From: Rhodoferax sp.
GTDB lineage: Bacteria > Pseudomonadota > Gammaproteobacteria > Burkholderiales > Burkholderiaceae_C
Direction: 5' to 3'
Assembly (NCBI GenBank): GCA_029865675.1
Contig: JARXAU010000008.1
Location: forward strand, 1-32,183
Length of the DNA stretch: 32,183 bases
Part shown: piece after piece, positions 26,686 through 32,183 of the stretch
How positions within the stretch are numbered: position 1 is the first letter of the stretch
Layout: each line of letters opens with the position of its first letter
The notes under the pieces: generated by a model
The model's database searches: none
What the model was told of the DNA's origin: nothing
The model's input: only the letters and a program-made list of their open reading frames with translations
Made by a program: the position numbers and the translations under genes

Positions 26686-28134
26686 TCAACCCTTTGCGCT
26701 GGCCAGCATGGCAAACACTGCCAAGGCACACGCAATCACCAAGCTCTGCCAGTCCTTGGCTGCAAACACCACCGGGTCGTCGTGCATTTCACCGCGGTGC
26801 GTCTTCAACCACACCCGGCTGATCCAGTAGGCCAGGGCCGGCACCGCCAGCCACAGCATGTAGGGGCGGGCATACATCTTGGCCACGTCGGCGCTGTTCA
26901 CATACAACGCCAGCACCAGCACGGCGGTGTAGCCGCTGGCGGCACCCAGGGCCAGCAGCACGACCAGGTCGTCTGTGGAATAGCCACGGCCTGCGGCCTT
27001 GCGTGATTTGCTTTGGGCGGTCTTGATCATCTCGGCATAACGTTTCACCAGCGCCAGGCTCAAGAAGATGAACATTGAAAACGCCAGCAACCAGAACGAC
27101 GGCACGATGGCCGTGGCCGCTGCGCCCGCAAGGATGCGCACCGTGTACAGGCCTGACAGCAGCATCACGTCCACCATCACCTGCGCCTTCAGCTTGATGG
27201 AATAGCTGAGCGTGACCACGTAGTACAGCATCAGCACCAGCAAAAACATGCGCGGCAGCTGCCAGGCCAGGCCGAAGGCCACCCCCAGCAGCGCCAGCTT
27301 CATCGCAGCCCCAAGCGGGATAGACAACGACCCGGCAGCAAACGGCCTGTTCTTCTTGCTGCTGTGCTGGCGGTCGGCAGTGATGTCCAGCATGTCGTTC
27401 AGGATGTAGACGCTGGAGGCACACAGGCCAAACGCAAAGAAGGCCATCACCGCCTGCTGCAGCAATTGCAGATCCGTGGCGCGGTGGGCGGCCAGCAGCG
27501 GCACGAACACCAGAATGTTCTTCAGCCATTGGTGCAGGCGCATGGCCTTCAGCGCCGCACGCATGGCATTGAACGGGGTCGGCGCCAAGAATGCCAACGG
27601 CGCCATGGCCTGTGCTGCAGCCAGCACCTTGGGGCTGGCATTGGCCACCGACACCAGGCCTGCGGCCCGCCACACTGGCAGGTCGTCTTTGCTGTTGCCG
27701 ATGTAGTCAAACCCCTTCTCGCCAAACACCTTGGTCAGGTGGTCAGCCTTGCGCTGGCTTGACAGGTTGATGGCTGGCCCCGTGGTGGCCATCACATCGT
27801 CAAAGATGCCCAGGTGGCGTGCAATGTCTTGTGCGTAGCGGTCGGCGCTGGCCGTTACCAGCACGGTGCGGCGCCCCAGGGCACGCTGCGCCGTCACATG
27901 CTGCACCACAGCGCTGCAGTAGGGCAGCGTGGTGACGTCCACCTGCACCAGTTGGGCAATGCGCAATTTGGTTGCCGCCTTGCCGTGCCGCAGCAGCCAG
28001 AAGGGCACGGCCAATGCGGCCAGGAAGTTCTGCTTCAACAACAGGAGAAAGGATTCAAACAGCAGATCGGTGTGGATCAACGTGCCGTCGCAATCCACGC
28101 ACAGGGGCAGGTTGGCGGGGGTGGGTTGGTTCAT
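26686..28134 (-). CDS. HAD-phosphatase-UbiA prenyltransferase fusion (polyprenyl-phosphate phosphopentosyl/prenyl transferase-like)
   Basis: N-terminal CVDCDGTLIHTDLLFESFLLLLKQ (HAD motif I) and GNSKDDLPVWRAAG; C-terminal LHQWLKNILVFVPLLAAH and NDMLDITADRQHSSKKNRPFAAGSLS (UbiA aspartate motif). Start set at the internal Met. Confidence 0.88.
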   Translation of the reverse strand: MNQPTPANLPLCVDCDGTLIHTDLLFESFLLLLKQNFLAALAVPFWLLRHGKAATKLRIAQLVQVDVTTLPYCSAVVQHVTAQRALGRRTVLVTASADRYAQDIARHLGIFDDVMATTGPAINLSSQRKADHLTKVFGEKGFDYIGNSKDDLPVWRAAGLVSVANASPKVLAAAQAMAPLAFLAPTPFNAMRAALKAMRLHQWLKNILVFVPLLAAHRATDLQLLQQAVMAFFAFGLCASSVYILNDMLDITADRQHSSKKNRPFAAGSLSIPLGAAMKLALLGVAFGLAWQLPRMFLLVLMLYYVVTLSYSIKLKAQVMVDVMLLSGLYTVRILAGAAATAIVPSFWLLAFSMFIFLSLALVKRYAEMIKTAQSKSRKAAGRGYSTDDLVVLLALGAASGYTAVLVLALYVNSADVAKMYARPYMLWLAVPALAYWISRVWLKTHRGEMHDDPVVFAAKDWQSLVIACALAVFAMLASAKG

Positions 28135-28159
28135 GCCTGGGTTCCGTGCGCGGGCAGTT

Positions 28160-29668
28160 TCATGGTGAGCTGGGGCGCGTGGTGCTGCCGTTTGGCACAG
28201 CGAGCTGGTAGTGCACAAACGCAGCTGCTTTCGCAACCTGCTTGTACTGACCTGTGTCCAACAGGGGGCGTGCCCGGCGGCCAGGATCAACCCCCTCACG
28301 CGGTGAAAACACGATGTCGTCGGGCAACTGGGCGGGGTTGAGTCCTGGCTTGGGATAGCGGCTGAATGGGATCAACCGTAGCGGCACACTGTCACGGTAA
28401 CCAATGCCAGGCACGGCCAGCCCGTAGTAGGCCAGGGCACGCTCATCGGCCAGCCACACCACGGTGCGGCCGGCAGCCAATGATTGCTGCGCCCATGCAG
28501 CAGCCAGGCGATAGTCGTCCTTGTCATGGCGGGGTGCCAGACGATTTGAAACGGCGCTGGTCAGCAGCCCAAGTGCCAGCGTACCCGCCACAAGGCGGCT
28601 GCCCAGGCTGCGCTGCCCGGCGGCATGCTGCAAGAACACGGCATGCGCCAGCACCACCACCGGCAATACAGCTGACAGATGGCGGCCCATCACGCGCCAG
28701 TGCAGCACCAGGCCCAGGATCACCATCACCACAAACGGCAGGCCGGCGGCAATTGCAAATGCAAGCCGGGTACGGCGTGTCGGCAGCCGCCACCAACTGG
28801 CGGCCACAGCCCAGGCTGACAGTGCGGCCAACAGCGCCATCAACACCAACTGGGCAGGGTTGGACTGCAGCACGCTGATGCGCAAATCGTGCCGAGACGG
28901 CCCCAGCCCTGTAGCCCCCAGCAGCTCGATCAGCCCATAGCCCATGCCTGGCACAGAAAACGCAGCGGTCTGATTGGCACGCGCACCCGATATGTGGCTG
29001 TGCACGGCCACTGCCAGCATGGCGCCGCCCATCAGCAGCGTCAGGGCGACCCACCACCACTGCCGGCACGCGGCGTACAGCACCTGCTTGGCCACTTGGG
29101 GATAAAGCAGCCCCAGCACCAGCAGGCAGCTGGCCACCCAGAACACACCCAGGACACTGCCACCCACCAGCACCACGGCCCCCAGCAGGCATTCACGCAG
29201 GCCCTGGGCCAGGGCAACGTCGGTGCTGTCCGGGCGACACAGGCGCAGCATGCCGGCCATCAGCCAGCAGGCGCCGGCCACATACAGCACGTAGGGCCTG
29301 GCGTCATTCACGTAGTACCAGACAAAGCCATTCAGGGCAAAGCTGGTCAAGAGCCACGGGGTCTGCACCTTGCCCGCGGTTGCCCGCTGCAGCCCGGCCA
29401 GCGCCAAAACAAGCCAGGGCAGGTTTGCCACGCGTAACACCCATTCTTGGGTTCCAAAAACCTCAGTCCACACCCACATGTAGGCGTGGTACAGCGGCAA
29501 CTGGCCGTCGCTGTTGTAGTGAAGCCAGAACCCCGCTGCCCACTTGCTGAAAGTTGGCGGCAGGGCCAGTTCCCATGTGCCGATCTCGTCGGTCCACAGG
29601 GACCGGTTGTCGATCGCCAGCAGGCCCAACACCAGTGCCAGTACAACCGGCAGCAATCGCGCAGTCAT
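28160..29668 (-). CDS. GT-C fold membrane glycosyltransferase-like protein (PMT/ArnT-like)
   Basis: MTARLLPVVLALVLGLLAIDNRSLWTDEIGTWELALPP... (Asp-Glu after TM1), HYNSDGQLPLYHAYMWVWTEVFGTQEWVLRVANLPWL; multiple TMs. The ORF-track start at 29887 is probably too far upstream. Confidence 0.7.
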   Translation of the reverse strand: MTARLLPVVLALVLGLLAIDNRSLWTDEIGTWELALPPTFSKWAAGFWLHYNSDGQLPLYHAYMWVWTEVFGTQEWVLRVANLPWLVLALAGLQRATAGKVQTPWLLTSFALNGFVWYYVNDARPYVLYVAGACWLMAGMLRLCRPDSTDVALAQGLRECLLGAVVLVGGSVLGVFWVASCLLVLGLLYPQVAKQVLYAACRQWWWVALTLLMGGAMLAVAVHSHISGARANQTAAFSVPGMGYGLIELLGATGLGPSRHDLRISVLQSNPAQLVLMALLAALSAWAVAASWWRLPTRRTRLAFAIAAGLPFVVMVILGLVLHWRVMGRHLSAVLPVVVLAHAVFLQHAAGQRSLGSRLVAGTLALGLLTSAVSNRLAPRHDKDDYRLAAAWAQQSLAAGRTVVWLADERALAYYGLAVPGIGYRDSVPLRLIPFSRYPKPGLNPAQLPDDIVFSPREGVDPGRRARPLLDTGQYKQVAKAAAFVHYQLAVPNGSTTRPSSP

Positions 29669-29852
29669 GGCTGGCCTGACCCGCAGACACTGCGGAAGGA
29701 GTGGTTCGCCGGCGTCTGCAACATCTGGCACCAGACTTTCAAGAGTCGCAAGAGACCCGCCTTTCGGTTCAACAAGGAGTACATCAATTTCAGACGCCGG
29801 TGCAGCAGGTTCAAAGGCAACACCAGGGGCATGCGGCTGGCTGGAAGTTTGG

Positions 29853-30806
29853 CTAAGCGCGCCGAAGCACAAACCCGGCCTGGTCACCCCGTTTGTCTGT
29901 GTTCAATTGCCGCGCACGCGCATCGAATGCGGCGATGTCGGCAGCACTGAAGATCGACGCATCAGGGTTCACCGAATTTGACTTGGGGCCGGATAAGGCA
30001 ATGCCTTTGCGGTTTTGCTCACTGCCCCAAAACTGGAATGCCGTCGAATCAAACCGCACGTGCTCACAGCTGAACCCGGCATCGCGCACAAGGCGCTGCA
30101 TGCTGTCAACGCTGTGCAGATAAAAGTGCCTTGGTGCGTCGAGCTGCACCCAATCCAGCCCGTAATGCGCCCAGGCTTCAGACGACGACAAAGGCACCCG
30201 CACGATGCAATGGCCACCCGGGCGCAAGCACTGGTAGGCCAGCCGCAAGGTGCCCAGTTGATCGGGCATGTGTTCCAGCGAATGGTGGAACATGATCAGA
30301 TCAAACGTGCCATCCATGGCGTCAAGCGTGGACCGACGCACCAGTGGTTGCCCGGCATGCATCAGGTCAGCGTCGGCAAACGGGTCGATGCCCAAGGCAT
30401 TGCGCATGCCGGCTTCTCGCAACAACAGCACCAGCGCACCGCTGCCACAGCCCACGTCAAGCACGGCTGAATCGATGCGCAGGGCAGCCTTGGCGGGCCC
30501 AAGAAAGTCAAACAACTTCGTGGGCTGCAGCTTGTTGAGCAATGCACCCGCAAGACCACCGCCGATGACCGCGTGTCGATTTCTGGCAGCCACCACGCGG
30601 CGATACAAGCCACCAGACTTTCTGGGCTTGAATGAGTAATAGCCAGCACCGTAATAGCGGGCCATATCATCTGGAATGCTGCAGATTTGCAGGCACCCAC
30701 ACTGGTTGCATTGAAAGTATGGGTGCAAATCCCCAATGCCGTACATCTTCTCCGTGGCATTGAAAACTTGGAACTCACCTTCTGACCCACAAATTCTGCA
30801 AAGCAT
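29853..30806 (-). CDS. Class I SAM-dependent methyltransferase with N-terminal zinc-ribbon-like Cys pairs
   Basis: MLCRICGSEGEF...CNQCGCLQ; AVLDVGCGSGALVLLLREAG; FDLIMFHHSLEHMPDQLGTLRLAYQCLRPGGHCIVRVP. Confidence 0.9.
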   Translation of the reverse strand: MLCRICGSEGEFQVFNATEKMYGIGDLHPYFQCNQCGCLQICSIPDDMARYYGAGYYSFKPRKSGGLYRRVVAARNRHAVIGGGLAGALLNKLQPTKLFDFLGPAKAALRIDSAVLDVGCGSGALVLLLREAGMRNALGIDPFADADLMHAGQPLVRRSTLDAMDGTFDLIMFHHSLEHMPDQLGTLRLAYQCLRPGGHCIVRVPLSSSEAWAHYGLDWVQLDAPRHFYLHSVDSMQRLVRDAGFSCEHVRFDSTAFQFWGSEQNRKGIALSGPKSNSVNPDASIFSAADIAAFDARARQLNTDKRGDQAGFVLRRA

Positions 30807-30952
30807 TGAAAAACCTCCTGGTGCTTGCAATTCAGCCACATTAAATCAAGACAATATGCGACGCCGCCCGAAAAAGCCGCACCTGGGCCGCATGCAAAAA
30901 AAGAAAGTGAAGGTTGTTGACCAAACCAGTCATTCCCATGGGTACTGCGGGC

Positions 30953-32182
30953 TCATGCGCGCCTGTTGAACAGGCCAATCGCTGTTGACAAGATCAGCCG
31001 GCGATCGTCGGCAGTCAGCACGGCGAACGCACCCACAAGTAAGGCCACCACGGTCGCGCCGGCAGCTACATTCGTCGAGCCGCCCGCCAGAACATATTGA
31101 TGTGCTTGCCAGGCACAGACACATGTACCCAGCATGAGCAATACCTTAAAAGCACCCAAGCCATGGCGTATAGGCATCAACCTGCTTTGCACCCAAAGCA
31201 GCAACACAAAGTCGACTGTGGCCCGCACCGCCCAAGCCAGTGCAGCACCTTCGATACCAAACCGCGTCGTTAGCCAAAACAACAGCAACAGAAATATCGG
31301 AAACTCGCAAAGATGCAGCTTGGCGGTTGTGTCCGCACGACCTGCACTTTGGATGGCAGTGAAAGTAACCCGCGCCACGCAATTGATTGCGAAGCCCAGA
31401 GCCAAGATTTGCAACACCCAAAAGCTCTTGTCGGCAAACTCGGTCGTGATCCAGATCGCCAGTAGCGGTTGCGCGAACGCCACCACCAAAGCAGCAACGG
31501 GCAACATCACGGCAACCATCACACGCAGGCTTTGACCGAAGAGTTGGTGCGCGCGCTCGGGGTTTGTCGCCATGGCCGCCCCAAGGGCCGGAAAAAGTAC
31601 GCCCAATATGGCCTCAGGGATGATGGTGAGCCTGCTTATTGCTTCATAGGGCGTGGTGTAGTACGCGACCATGCTGGCCCCGACGACATAAGCGACCACG
31701 AATCGATCCAGATACGACAGCACCGGCGAGATGATGTTGGACACTGTCATCCAGCCGCCCGATACAAGCAACTGGCGCAACTCTGCACGGTTGAACCATC
31801 GTGGGTACTCTGAATTTGCAGGCAGCACACGACCTACTGCATAAGCATGGACTGCCCAAGTCACAGCACGCGCAGCCGCCAGAAATATGACGACTGGAAC
31901 AAGGCCACTGTAAAACTGCAACACCACGAGCGGGCCACCGTAGGTGATGAAACCCATGCTGAGGCGGATTGCACTCGTCACGTCAAAGCGACCGTACGCC
32001 TCAAGTACACCGCGCAATGCAGCTGTGGTGGTGACAAAAGGCAGCGCAGCCGACACAGCAAACAAGGATGCTTGCGCCTGTGCCACAAGGGCTGCGTCGT
32101 CGCCGCCCATCAATCCGGCTAGGTTTGGCGTCACCAGCGCCAATAATCCGCCACCTGCTGCGCCCAGCGCAGCTGTGAGCAC
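30953..32182 (-). CDS. Wzx-like oligosaccharide flippase, truncated by window edge (N-terminus missing)
   Basis: Polytopic protein with FVTTTAALRGVLEAYGRFDVTSAIRL, PVLSYLDRFVVAYVVGASMVAYYTTPYEAISRLTIIPEAILGVLFPALG: MATE/MOP polysaccharide exporter pattern; frame open to the window end. Confidence 0.85.
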   Translation of the reverse strand: MLTAALGAAGGGLLALVTPNLAGLMGGDDAALVAQAQASLFAVSAALPFVTTTAALRGVLEAYGRFDVTSAIRLSMGFITYGGPLVVLQFYSGLVPVVIFLAAARAVTWAVHAYAVGRVLPANSEYPRWFNRAELRQLLVSGGWMTVSNIISPVLSYLDRFVVAYVVGASMVAYYTTPYEAISRLTIIPEAILGVLFPALGAAMATNPERAHQLFGQSLRVMVAVMLPVAALVVAFAQPLLAIWITTEFADKSFWVLQILALGFAINCVARVTFTAIQSAGRADTTAKLHLCEFPIFLLLLFWLTTRFGIEGAALAWAVRATVDFVLLLWVQSRLMPIRHGLGAFKVLLMLGTCVCAWQAHQYVLAGGSTNVAAGATVVALLVGAFAVLTADDRRLILSTAIGLFNRRA

Positions 32183-32183
32183 C

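Overview
This is a high-GC, Burkholderiales-like window (taxon inferred from codon usage and gene content, not tested). Left to right it contains: (1) a 5'-truncated Tat-type DUF1501 gene; (2) a small region dense in toxin-antitoxin (TA) genes and remnants interleaved with the GDP-L-fucose genes gmd and fcl, where one vapBC-like pair looks intact and the other toxins look truncated; (3) a giant lipoprotein (about 1949 aa from the likely start) with 11 tandem CBM60-like modules and a C-terminal DUF1800 domain, overlapping a second DUF1501 gene; (4) a + strand exopolysaccharide/O-antigen-type operon (glycosyltransferases, Wzy/ligase-like membrane protein, hexapeptide acyltransferase, PL8-type polysaccharide lyase) with several overlapping stop/start junctions; (5) a convergent - strand cluster (frameshifted acyltransferase-3, SGNH acyltransferase, SMR/EamA-like transporter, HAD-UbiA fusion, GT-C-like membrane protein, methyltransferase, truncated Wzx-like flippase). 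The best candidates for something unusual are the CBM60-array/DUF1800 + DUF1501 pair, whose array is an in-register duplication of exactly 1785 bp, and the TA graveyard around the fucose operon. I saw no CRISPR arrays, rRNAs, tRNAs or intact transposases. All family names come from motif recognition by eye; no database search was run.
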